In this document: piece by piece, positions 1 through 8,958 of the stretch | How the letters are laid out: each line of letters begins with the position of its first letter | Position numbering within the stretch: the stretch's first letter is position 1 | DNA from: Ceratopteris richardii | Lineage: Eukaryota > Streptophyta > Polypodiopsida > Polypodiales > Pteridaceae | NCBI GenBank assembly: GCA_020310875.1 | Contig: CM035407.1 | Location: forward strand, 200,749,153 to 200,813,152 | Length of the DNA: 64,000 nt | Direction of reading: 5' to 3' | The notes under the pieces: model-generated | What the model saw: only the letters and a program-made list of their open reading frames with translations | Database searches by the model: none | Told to the model about the DNA's origin: nothing | Program-made: the position numbers and the translations under genes

Positions 1-156
1 ATCAAGCATCCAACAACGTGCTGATAGAGAACAACATCAAATGCATCTCTAGCATCATGAAGATGCAATCATAAACCTGTCTCCATAGGAGTGGCAATAG
101 GTTTATAGTTTTCAAGGCCAAAATGCTAAAATAATGTGTCAATATATTTTGTTCGG

Positions 157-489
157 CTAGAAGTATTCTCCCCCTCCATCAGACCTCAATCTCTTAAGCT
201 TTTGACATGTGAATCTCTCTGCATATGCATGAAAATGCTTGAAAGCTCCAAACACTTTTGATCTTTCCTTCAAAACATATAAAGTTATCCATCTGGTAGC
301 ATCATCAATGAAAAGAACATAATACCTTGAGCCACTAATAGATCCTTCTTTTGTTGGTCCCCATACATCTGTATGAATGAGCTCTAGTACTCCATCATCT
401 TTGAATCCTTTCTTTTGAAATGGTAACCTGTGTGCTTTACCCATTTTGACATGCTTCACATTTATAAACCATATGTTGAATCTACACAT
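157..489 (-). pseudogene. copia G integrase core fragment
   Basis: The 110-residue frame carries HTDVWGPTKEGSISGSRYY, the first catalytic Asp region, then FIDDATRW with the second Asp and the RSDGGGEYF stretch typical of copia rve domains. The third catalytic residue region is not in frame. It overlaps the protease segment by 8 nt in another frame, which indicates a frameshift. Positions 1-156 carry further decayed minus-strand coding sequence. Confidence 0.88.
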
Positions 490-1255
490 TTGGTAGTCCT
501 AGTACAGATTGATTTACAACCATAGCTTTAATTCCTCTTTCATTGAAATGACCTAATCTCTTATGCCAGAGATCAAGTTCTGTAATCATTCCTTCACCAT
601 GTGTGAGCAAAGCTTGACCAATGTTCCCTTGTACTCTTAAAGTAAAGAGTCTACCTTCTTTCTTACCACAGATAATCTGATTATATCCATTCTCTGGATC
701 TTCAACAAATACTCCTTCATTTGTAAACCTAACTTGAAAACCTTTTTCAACTAGCAGCCCCACACTAATCAAGTTTTTAGGTATTGTGGGAACATATAAA
801 ACGTTGGTTAGCAAATCTGCTCCACTCTTACATTTCACTTTTCCAATTGAATGTACACTATGTCTTGTATTATCACTTGTTTGAACTGTATGACTAGAAA
901 TGTCTTTTTCCAATTTTGATATCAATTCTATGTTTCCTGACAAATGATTAGAACATCCAAAGTCAATGTAAAATACCTTTAGATCTTCTGTATCTGATGT
1001 GCTCATTGAATTCATCATCAATGATGTATGACTTTCATTCTGTGTGTCATTTGCATGGTTGTAGTAGGTGGTGTTGTAGGATTGATTCTTTCCCCAACTT
1101 CTTCCTCCACCTCTACCATAGCCTCCTCTTGGATTTTGTCTCCCTCTCTGAAAATTACTTTGATATCTTCCACCTCTACCTCTGCTATTGTTATTCTGAT
1201 TTTGATTTGATCCTTGTTGGTTGTGCCAACAGTCGTGAGACAAATGATTACTCAA
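482..1255 (-). pseudogene. copia G zinc knuckle end, protease and GAG-pre-integrase
   Basis: This 257-residue segment starts with the end of a zinc knuckle (NHLSHDC), then an RGRGG-rich linker. The copia protease active-site region follows at about residues 97-107 and reads FYIDFGCSNHLSG: the usual DSG/DTG triad is DFG here, so it is probably inactive. A typical VLYVPTIPKNLISV block and the GAG-pre-integrase motif LWHKRLGHFN (about residue 230) follow. The frame then shifts by one into the integrase segment at 157-489. In function this would mature the polyprotein and begin integrase, but this copy is disabled. Confidence 0.88.
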
Positions 1256-1264
1256 TCCACAGAT

Positions 1265-1561
1265 CTAGCAAGCCTTCTTTTTGTTATTTTGATTACCTCT
1301 TCCTCTTCCAAAACCTCTTGGTCTTCCACTACCAATGCCTTTACCTCTTGCATAATAAACTTGAGAAGTTGACTCTTCTTCATCCTTTGCTTTACCTTTA
1401 TCTCCTTTCTTCTTGTTCTTCATGTACATTGCAGAACTTTGTCCTTTATCTCCATCTACCTTCAATTCTTGCTCAAATGTGAGCATCAAACCAAGCAACT
1501 GGTTCAATCTGGAACATAATGATTTAATGAAAGTTCTGTTTATAAGACAAAAGGTTTCCAC
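1265..1561 (-). pseudogene. copia G gag C-terminal part and first half of zinc knuckle
   Basis: About 98 residues, lysine/glycine/arginine-rich (KNKKKGDKGK, GRGRG), as in the nucleic-acid-binding tail of copia gag. The frame stops at a TAG (1265-1267) that falls inside the zinc knuckle. Reading through it continues in the same frame into the next segment and would complete a CX2CX4HX4C knuckle whose second position is the stop. Upstream toward 1591 there is another in-frame stop, and the gag N-terminus is displaced to 24678-25144 by element B. Seen directly: composition, stop and frame continuity. Family assignment rests on the neighbours. Confidence 0.8.
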
Positions 1562-1586
1562 CTTTCATCCCCTCTCAAACCTATAA

Positions 1587-1591
1587 GTAAT
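1587..1591. repeat. Target-site duplication GTAAT, left copy, of element B
   Basis: GTAAT directly precedes the TG that starts B's 5' LTR. The same five bases follow B's 3' LTR at 24673-24677. Both flanks belong to copia G. Confidence 0.9.
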
Positions 1592-1932
1592 TGTTGAGCC
1601 CATAAAAGTCATATTGGTCAAATTCAACCACAGTCAAAGTCAATCGCAATCAAAGTCAAGGTCAAAGTCAATAGGTGCAAAGTCAAAGTGCTAAAGTGCA
1701 GGTGTCAAAGTGCACAGGTAGTGCACAATTAATTGTCCACAAAGGGTAAATTGGAGAAAGTGGGTTGCAGGTTGCAGAGGTATTTCTCTAATTTCCCTAA
1801 GGTTCAAAGTGTTTTTAAAGTGTTTTGGAAGGTTCAAGTGAACCCTCCCTTATGTGCACATTTAAAGAGTTAAAAGGAAAATGTGAAGGTATGTGAACCG
1901 GCGACGTACGCAGAAGTGAAATTATGGCCCCC
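1592..1932 (+). repeat. Element B 5' LTR, first piece
   Basis: Starts TGTTGAGCC and matches 23659-24003 closely. It contains a run of short GTCAAAGTCAA-type direct repeats near its start. It is cut at a C-run by element A and resumes at 18763. Confidence 0.9.
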
Positions 1933-2555
1933 TGTTAGCAGCAGACAAGGGAGTCAACGAAGATCTGGCAAATAGGCCAGTAATTTTCCTCATGAAGAAG
2001 CAAGTACGAGCACTCAACGCAGATCTAGCACTAAGGCAACCTTTTAATTTTCAAATCCTTTACACCCATTTAAAGTGATTTTCATCACTAAACACCATTG
2101 TAAATACCAATTCATCTTTTTGTAGCTCCATTTTGTGCAAGCCAAGGAGTCCTTGAGCTTGAGGAGCTTTAGAAGTATCTACCTGCCAATTTTCATATTT
2201 TTTAGATCTCGTTTGAGCCCTCAAATAAGCCCTGGAACCTAATTTTTAACTAGGCCGGACACTAGGTCTGAACAGGGCCAAAGCTAGTCAAAAACTATAA
2301 AAGGAGCTAGAGAGCTCATTTTTGAGGTTAGATTGTAATTGAAACGAACTTGTAAGAGCTTTCGAAAGTAATCTAAAGAACTCCATTGATTCTCTCTCTT
2401 TGTCTTGCCGTGTGTGCGCGTGTGTGTGTATGTGTGTGCATGTTTGTGTGCTTCTCACTCACGCACTTGTGCCGCCACTTGCTCGAGGTCTTCATACCAT
2501 CCTCACGTCTTCCCGGATTGACATTAAAGGAGGTGCTACTCATCATTGAGCTACA
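1933..2555 (+). repeat. Element A 5' LTR (623 bp)
   Basis: TGTTAGCAGC to AGCTACA. Compared with 18135-18757 only two substitutions are visible (near 2093 and 2255), implying very recent insertion. It carries a TATA box at 2297-2304 and a GT-rich stretch at about 2408-2450 in the probable R/U5 part. Confidence 0.95.
2297..2304 (+). promoter_or_regulatory. TATA box of element A 5' LTR
   Basis: TATAAAAG about 260 bp before the LTR end. The same octamer occurs in the 3' LTR at 18498-18505. It would place the transcript start some 30 bp downstream. Inferred from sequence only. Confidence 0.6.
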
Positions 2556-2563
2556 CCAAATTT

Positions 2564-2585
2564 TGGCGCCGTTGCCGGGGATCGA
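2564..2585 (+). other. Primer binding site of element A, tRNA-Asp
   Basis: Eight bases after the LTR, 22 bases from TGGCGCCGTTGCC onward are complementary to the 3' end of plant tRNA-Asp (…CAACGGCGCCA) as I remember it. Athila and several Tat-group elements use this primer. Confidence 0.85.
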
Positions 2586-4411
2586 GCTTTGAGGACGAGT
2601 GTGTGATGGTAAGACGTAGAGTTGACGCGTTGGAGTTGTAGGTATTTTCTTCACTCTCATCGATTTTCTTTTACTTTCTTCTCCATCTTCATTTCCATCA
2701 TCATCATCATCATCTCCCACCTCCATCTCCATCAGCGCGAAAATTTCTGTTTTTTGATCATATCACCTTCCCCACCTCATTTCCCTCATTTCACTTGTGA
2801 GAGAGAGCAAGAGAGCGATATTGCATGTGTGTTTTCTTGCATGTTTCTTGAGCTTTTTGCAGGAACTTGCTGTATCATCATCCCCAGCTTCCTGCGCAGG
2901 TACGAAATTCGAAGAAACTGTCTCGCGGTCGCAGGCTCCTGTCGATCGCGACTGACAGAAATTTTTGGCTTTTCACAAAAGTGAGTGCACCACTAGAACA
3001 AGCACAAGGAGCACATCCTAAAACACTAAAAACAGTAGAAAAATTCCGAGGTTTTCTGTCAATCGCGACCGACAGCCTCTGTCAATCACGACCGACAGAC
3101 CCTGTCAATCGCGACCGACAGACCCTGTCAATCGCGATCGACAGACCCCCACGATCGACTGACTGCCACGTAGGACCCTGTCAATCGCGATTGATACCGT
3201 CAATCGCGATCGACAGCCACGACCGACACCTCTGTCAATCGCGATTGACACCGTCGATCGCGATTGACTGAAATTCCACGATTGATTGACTTTTGCGCGT
3301 AGCCATGTGTCCATCGCGACTGATAGGCCCCCGATTGACTGAAATCTCGGCGAAAAATTCGGAAAACGTGTCGATCGCGATTGATACTGTCGATCGCGAT
3401 TGACAGCCACGATCGACTCTGTCGATCGCGATTGACACCGTCGATCGCGATTGACAGCCCCGACGGACACCTCTGTCAATCGCGATTGACAGACCTGTCG
3501 ATCGCGATTGACAGGCTTTTCGGCCAAAAATTAGGGTTTGATTTTGTTCAAAATTTGGGATAATTTTGGGGCAAAATAGTCAATCAATTAGCATTTTGTG
3601 AGGTTCCTACACTTGTGATTTGGAGAAAATCCTAGGATCTGTCGGCCAGATTGAATCATGATTTAACCTCTTAAACCCTGAACAGTCATAACTTCTTCAT
3701 ACGAAATCAATTTTTTGAGTTCTAGGGCTTGTTGGAAAGCTCGTGGCCTATACTACAAGCTCTCAACTGTTTTTTATAAAGATAATACGTTGATTTTCAG
3801 ATAGAGTATTTTGAAGTTGCCCATATCCAGGGGGATCAAAGTCAGGGGTCCTTAGGATTGTTTTCTTGAAAATCACTATGCAAGTTTGAGTTTGTGCTAC
3901 AGGAATGCAAATCAGTGGTTCTGTCTTTAGAATTTAAATCTTCAAGCTAACTTTGGAACTCTTATAGATCTATTGAGGGCATCGAAAGGCGTTCTAAGCA
4001 AGTGTAAGTGCAAGCTTGGGAACACACCTCCTGAGCACTCAAGGGCAACCAAGCAGGAAACAAAAGGTTGGAAACTTTTAACCCCCTCTGTCTATTCATA
4101 GCTTAGGCGAAGAACGATTAGAGGTAGGAGTAAGTCAGGGTGACGATAGGCAGGTATCAAGTTGAAGACTACCTAAAAACTCAAGTTCAAGCTAAAAACC
4201 TAATCTCTGTACTGTCGGTAACATAAAGGAAAAGAACCTAACGTGGAACGATCAACCTGAAAGTACGAAGAACATTCAAGTATTTCTGACGACGAAATAT
4301 CAGACAAGACCTTAAACACGAGAAATAACTAAAAAGAATCAAGTGACTGATACCAATTGATCGGCAACGAGGTTGTACTCTGGGCAAAAATTGGGCTAAT
4401 CAGTTAGGCAT
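2586..4411 (+). other. Element A leader: no credible gene, palindrome array and candidate splice donors
   Basis: This 1.8-kb stretch lies between primer site and gag. It contains a short TCATCA run near 2697-2715, candidate 5' splice donors TAG|GTATTT (about 2640) and CAG|GTACGA (about 2899), and the palindrome array at 3055-3515. ORFs that cross the array have repetitive translations in several frames and on both strands and are not genes. Confidence 0.7.
3055..3515. repeat. Array of ATCGCGAT-centred palindromes in the element A leader
   Basis: Dozens of short units built on TCRATCGCGATYGACA, many perfect palindromes. TGTCAATCGCGATTGACA at 3233-3250 and again at 3474-3491 is a perfect 18-bp palindrome. 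Units are separated by 1-20 bases, and some have decayed to GACCGAC or GATTGAC forms. It can fold into many short hairpins and is very rich in CpG compared with the surroundings. Confidence 0.85.
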
Positions 4412-4975
4412 ATGAACCTTAGATCAGGACGACACCTAGTAAGAGAGAGACAAAGCCTTAGATCTTCAGAGGCTAGTGTTAACCACACTGCTAGGTCCTG
4501 GGCCCAGCAGTTGAGCCACCACTCGTACTACCCTAGCTCTGAGACCAATGAGTCAGAGATGTCTCAAGGCATGGATAGACCTACGGGAAGTTCAGGAGTG
4601 CCTTACTTGTACAGGGTGGAAGGCCCTTACAAAACACAGTTGGAGTACCTTAGGACCAACCGATTAGGTGCCAGCATCTATGAGGATGGCTTAGGAAGAT
4701 CTGTGATACAGATTAAGAATCCTGATCAATCCATTGGACTAGAGCACCCAGCTGTCAAATTTGAAAACGGTGCATACCTGGACAAAGAAGGAACCATATA
4801 CGTAGTCACCAATCACCCAGATAGGACGGATGAATTTGGAAATGTAATCTCAGAGGCGGACTTAGGGGACTTAGAACAAGGAAATATGGGCGTAGAACCT
4901 AGAACCCCCGTGGCAAATCTGTTCTCACTAGGATTATCACACCTGAGTGGGTTCCCCAAGACAACAAGAGCATAG
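4412..4975 (+). CDS. Element A gag N-terminal segment
   Basis: 187 residues starting MNLRSGRHLV. It is polar and contains TQLEYLRTNRLGASIYEDG, which matches the N-terminal gag fragment of element D (59115-59363: a TNR-G--Y-DG pattern). The frame ends at TAG 4973-4975. Coding similarity then continues in another frame (from about 4915), so one indel separates it from the main gag. It probably acts as the N-terminal extension of the capsid protein. No retroviral domain name can be given with confidence. Confidence 0.75.
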   Translation: MNLRSGRHLVRERQSLRSSEASVNHTARSWAQQLSHHSYYPSSETNESEMSQGMDRPTGSSGVPYLYRVEGPYKTQLEYLRTNRLGASIYEDGLGRSVIQIKNPDQSIGLEHPAVKFENGAYLDKEGTIYVVTNHPDRTDEFGNVISEADLGDLEQGNMGVEPRTPVANLFSLGLSHLSGFPKTTRA

Positions 4976-4977
4976 AG

Positions 4978-6288
4978 TTGCTCCTCAATCGGGAAACTGA
5001 CGAAGCCTTTTGGAGGTATAGATCTAATCAGCCAACTGATATAGGAAATATCATGATCTATGAGTTTAAGGATCTAGATAGCCCAGGTAGAGTGACCTAC
5101 TTAGATCACACTTCAGAACGGATCTTTGTGGTTACGGAAAATGATAGGCATGCTTACACTTGGAAGGGTGAATTCGTTTTCCCCCAACCAAGATTGAATG
5201 TATCCTATGGTCACCCTGGTGCTGGAACATCCCAAGCTCATGGAACTCAAAGAGACAGAAGTAGAGATAAACCAGAAGTAAGCTTTGCCAACCCAGTGGG
5301 CAGAGAAAGAACGAGGACGGAGACGAATCGAGTAGAACCTGAGATGCTTAGAGCTCACAGGAACCAAAGAAACGTGGATGGATTCCCGCTGCCGAGACCT
5401 AGAGAGCACACAAGAACTCTGAGACTGACCCAGCTAGTTAAGTCCATGAAGAATTACTTTGATGGCACAGGAGATCCCTATGATCATGTGGCGGAGTTCA
5501 AGCAAGTCTTGAGAGCTGAACAAGTGGAGGATCTGTTCACACAGTACAATGCCTTCGGTCTAACCCTTAGGAACACAGCACTTACATGGTTTCAGCCATT
5601 GGATGAGCGGCAGTTCAGGAGCATAGACCAACTCCTAGAGGCTTTCATTGTAGAGTTCTCTAAGAGCGGCATAAGACATAATACCTCCTCATTAATTCAC
5701 AGCTTCAAACAGACCCCCCAAGAGACTGTCAGATTGGCCGGAAGAAGATTTAGACAATATCTTGAAAGGTGCCCTGTTTCGGAACTACCCACATCTGCTA
5801 AACAAGTAGCCTTATTCCTTGATGGATTACTGAGTACGAAATTGAGATCCTATGTGTATCTGAAGGACCCTAGGACTATAGAAGAGTGTGTGCGCATGTG
5901 CATTGACATTGAAGATAACCTAGGGGAAGAACTAGAGCTTTCCAAAATCTACAGAGATTCAGATAGTGCTTCTAGTCACTCTTCCACGCAATCCACATCA
6001 ATTGAGGAACTTGCAGAGAAAGTGGCACAAAAACTAGGCGTCTCTAGCAAACAAATTCCGAGGTTTGCCCCTGTGAAAAGATGCTATACGTGTGGTGGCG
6101 ACCACATGGCGAACGTCTGTCCCATTATGGCTCAACCCCAAGTTAATCCTAGTAGCCAGTACTGCACCATAGAACGGAAGTACACCAACCACACTGCGCA
6201 AGATTGCCCATACAACAAGCAGGCAGTTAGGCAACCCTACCCTCAGCCCTACCAACAAGGCAGATACCAGAACCAGTACCCTCCATAG
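4978..6288 (+). CDS. Element A gag (capsid) with first zinc knuckles
   Basis: 436 residues. The retrotransposon gag core spans about 150-290 (MKNYFDGTGDPYDHVAEFKQ, AFGLTLRNTALTWFQPL, RRFRQYLERCP). Near residues 365-412 come CYTCGGDHMANVC, a CX2CX3HX4C knuckle, and CTIERKYTNHTAQDC, a spaced CX8HX4C group. The frame ends at TAG 6286-6288 but the next ORF is in the same frame, so this stop is either a nonsense change or a readthrough site before the pro region. The coding start is unclear because the protein runs on from a shifted upstream frame. Confidence 0.88.
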   Translation: MLLNRETDEAFWRYRSNQPTDIGNIMIYEFKDLDSPGRVTYLDHTSERIFVVTENDRHAYTWKGEFVFPQPRLNVSYGHPGAGTSQAHGTQRDRSRDKPEVSFANPVGRERTRTETNRVEPEMLRAHRNQRNVDGFPLPRPREHTRTLRLTQLVKSMKNYFDGTGDPYDHVAEFKQVLRAEQVEDLFTQYNAFGLTLRNTALTWFQPLDERQFRSIDQLLEAFIVEFSKSGIRHNTSSLIHSFKQTPQETVRLAGRRFRQYLERCPVSELPTSAKQVALFLDGLLSTKLRSYVYLKDPRTIEECVRMCIDIEDNLGEELELSKIYRDSDSASSHSSTQSTSIEELAEKVAQKLGVSSKQIPRFAPVKRCYTCGGDHMANVCPIMAQPQVNPSSQYCTIERKYTNHTAQDCPYNKQAVRQPYPQPYQQGRYQNQYPP

Positions 6289-6351
6289 CCATATGGCAGG
6301 CCACAGCAACCCTATCAGCAACCATATCAGGCCCAACAGAGACCCCAACCG

Positions 6352-8940
6352 GTGCTAGCTCAACAGCCTCCAAACCCCGCTAACGTGATCCCGGTAAAGT
6401 ATACTGCCGCAGAAGAGAACATGAATAGAGCCTTAGTTCCGGTAACATCCTTGCTTTCTGAAAGTGATCCAAGTGACCATAGCTTTGATTCTACACATGT
6501 CGATAGTCCCCAGGCGTACTACATGCAGTCTCCAGAACATGGTGAGTCCTACTATAGTGAAGAACCGAGTGAACCTAGTTGGGAGTCAGATTACACGAAC
6601 GTCATGTATGCAAACCCCAACCCTAGGCCTCAACCTAGACAGGTACGACCACCATTTCCTAGAGGACCATGCTACCGATGTCAGGGAGATCACTTCATTC
6701 GTGATTGTCCCTTACCTCCACCTACACAAACTCAGTCCGTGACGATCCAAGGCTTTTGCCAAGATTGTGGAAAAGAGCATCTTTTACGAGATTGCCCAAA
6801 GAACCCCAATAATATGCCAAAAATCACTCCCATTAATGTGATTGGTTTGGTTGTAGATTCCTCAGGAAGTGTCACTTCCACTGCACCAGTACAGGTAGTC
6901 ACTAGAGCTCAGGCATTGCAGCAAAACCAAGAGGCAAGCCAGGAAAAGGGCCCAGAGACTAGTGAAACCGAGAGTGTGACAAAGAAAAGGACTAGAGCGT
7001 GGAAAGATAGTAGGGAAAGAATGAAAAGACAATGGGCTAAAAAGATGAGTGAACTCGAGGAAAGCGTAAGGGAAACAAGAGCCAGAATAACCGAATTCAC
7101 AACTCAAACTCACTCTCACACTGCTCCACCACCACCACTCCCATCTCCATCCGACCCACCACCTCCCCCACCGCCTCATCAAATCCCACCACCCCCTAGA
7201 GTAGGATCAGTCCTAGCTGACCCCACTCCCGAAGACCTAAACATGATGCTGAAAGCATATCAGGCCAGAATCCAAGAAGGGCCAACCATAACCGATCATG
7301 AAAAATGCTACCCTAGAGCCGAGCTAGAGCTTGAACGAACAAAAATTTGCGCAAAGATGGTGGAATTGGCCCAAGCCATGTTCGAAGCTAGCCGCCTCTT
7401 TAATATTTCTAGCTCAGCTAAGACGCAGTTACATTTTGATGGACTGCTAGAAAGAATAGAGAGGCTGATTGCACAATCAGAAAAGGAACCTGCCCCTCAA
7501 AGAAAGGACAGGGCAAGAGAACGGATAAGCCAGCCTCTTCAGGAAGCCCATGTGCCTCCTCAAGAAGCTTATCTTCCCCCCCAAAAGGCAGATGAACCCC
7601 CCTCGAAAGCTTACGTACCTCCACAGGTTGCCTACATTCCTTCTCAGGGAGCGTATGAGCCTGATCGGAAGAGTAATAGAATAAGTAATCCTCCCCAGGA
7701 AGCTTGTGCTCCAGCCATCTATGAGAACAAGGAGAGAGTCAACGATAGAATAAGCCCTCCTTCCCAGGTTGCTTATGTGCCTAATTCTACGGAGCCAGAC
7801 ACTTCTTCTTCTATGAATCGGTTTGCACCAGACTTCCTACGAGAGATTCAAGAAGACAAATGGGATGACGAAAGTGAAGTCGCCCCTCCATTTGAACTTG
7901 TGGACGATGCACACGACCAATTCCCACAAGACATCCCATCCATTTACGGGGAACATGAGAGTATTCAGTCTCACGAGAGATTGGACTTTGAGTCTAATTC
8001 CATACAAGAGCTACCTCACTTCACAGGCCCATGGGAAGCAAAGTCCACGTGTATGAGAGCACCCACAGTCATGATAAGGAACGATGACTCAGTCATATCA
8101 AGGAACACAGAGGTAGTAAAGAACACCAAGGTGCAGCGCGATCCCACTTTGGAAGAACTGCCTGAGGATAGACCAGAAGCGCGAAAATATGTAGCCAGTC
8201 AAGTAACTGAAGCTGCAAAACCTCGCTCCAGGGTAGGATCCCATAGGACAGTGCCAGAAATTCCCTTGGATAAGATAGGAGATATGTGTGAAGGTGAAGA
8301 AGGGAACACCTATCTTCCCATCACCTACCAGGAGTACACTACCAAGGCAATTTTGGACTCAGGTGCAGGAGTTGCTATCGCTACCACCTCCCTATGGAAG
8401 CGTTGGGGCAAGCCAGCACTCAGGCCAACGAGAATGAAATTGCAGATGGCCGATGGTCATATAGAGAGGCCCTTGGGATTGCTAGAAGGCATAACTCTCA
8501 CCACTTGTGGTGTTGAGTTTGAGCATAGCTTTGCTATATGTGACTTTAGCAAAAATCATGCCTATGAGATGATTTTGGGAAGACCATTTATGCGACAGTT
8601 GCAAGTGGTACAGGATTGGGGAACCAATTCTTTGTACCTGCAGCACTTAGGTGTTACGACCAAAGTCAATCTCAAAGATTACTCTCATAGAGACGTACCT
8701 CCTATCCAGTGGAATCCCATCCATAGAGCCAAAGATGATACGGAATCTGTGCATTCCATAGGGTCAGGATCCTCTTGGATGCATGAAGACACCCACTTAT
8801 GGATGTGCAAAGTAGCAGTAGAGGAAGAGAAGAGAGAAAAGGCCAGAGAAATAGGTGCAAAAGAAACACATAGATCAATTCAAGACCCAGCCTATGCACC
8901 TGTAGTTTTTCCTGATGAGGAATTCGAACCTCATGGCTAG
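6352..8940 (+). CDS. Element A gag-pro: knuckles, linker and protease 1
   Basis: 862 residues in frame with the preceding gag. CYRCQGDHFIRDC (about 105) and CQDCGKEHLLRDC (about 140) are two more CX2CX3HX4C knuckles. A basic helical stretch, a poly-proline run (about 259-283) and imperfect EAYVPPQ-type repeats (about 400-500) follow. Retropepsin lies at about 660-770: LDSGAGVAI at the active site and MILGRPFM as the second conserved block. The frame ends at TAG 8938-8940. In relatives K, C and D this position is Trp (TGG), so in A it is a G-to-A nonsense change. The same frame continues into RT. Confidence 0.9.
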   Translation: MLAQQPPNPANVIPVKYTAAEENMNRALVPVTSLLSESDPSDHSFDSTHVDSPQAYYMQSPEHGESYYSEEPSEPSWESDYTNVMYANPNPRPQPRQVRPPFPRGPCYRCQGDHFIRDCPLPPPTQTQSVTIQGFCQDCGKEHLLRDCPKNPNNMPKITPINVIGLVVDSSGSVTSTAPVQVVTRAQALQQNQEASQEKGPETSETESVTKKRTRAWKDSRERMKRQWAKKMSELEESVRETRARITEFTTQTHSHTAPPPPLPSPSDPPPPPPPHQIPPPPRVGSVLADPTPEDLNMMLKAYQARIQEGPTITDHEKCYPRAELELERTKICAKMVELAQAMFEASRLFNISSSAKTQLHFDGLLERIERLIAQSEKEPAPQRKDRARERISQPLQEAHVPPQEAYLPPQKADEPPSKAYVPPQVAYIPSQGAYEPDRKSNRISNPPQEACAPAIYENKERVNDRISPPSQVAYVPNSTEPDTSSSMNRFAPDFLREIQEDKWDDESEVAPPFELVDDAHDQFPQDIPSIYGEHESIQSHERLDFESNSIQELPHFTGPWEAKSTCMRAPTVMIRNDDSVISRNTEVVKNTKVQRDPTLEELPEDRPEARKYVASQVTEAAKPRSRVGSHRTVPEIPLDKIGDMCEGEEGNTYLPITYQEYTTKAILDSGAGVAIATTSLWKRWGKPALRPTRMKLQMADGHIERPLGLLEGITLTTCGVEFEHSFAICDFSKNHAYEMILGRPFMRQLQVVQDWGTNSLYLQHLGVTTKVNLKDYSHRDVPPIQWNPIHRAKDDTESVHSIGSGSSWMHEDTHLWMCKVAVEEEKREKAREIGAKETHRSIQDPAYAPVVFPDEEFEPHG

Positions 8941-8958
8941 GTAGAAATTTTAGCAACA

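Larger units (their letters stand above)
1..1591 (-). mobile_element. Ty1/copia element G, inner part (gag C-terminus to integrase), left of the nested insertion
   Basis: Minus-strand reading gives the end of gag, zinc knuckle, protease, GAG-pre-integrase and the start of integrase, in copia order. The element continues on the far side of the nested insertion at 24678-25353. The junction is proved by the 5-bp duplication GTAAT at 1587-1591 and 24673-24677 flanking element B: removing B rejoins the gag frame. The rest of the pol gene lies left of position 1. Frameshifts and stops show it is an old, dead copy and the oldest layer of this nest. Confidence 0.9.

Noticed and set aside
2867..3563. 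ORFs crossing the palindrome array (both strands)
   Set aside because: They translate the repeats into SIAID/SRST-type runs in several frames at once, an effect of the repeats and not a gene.
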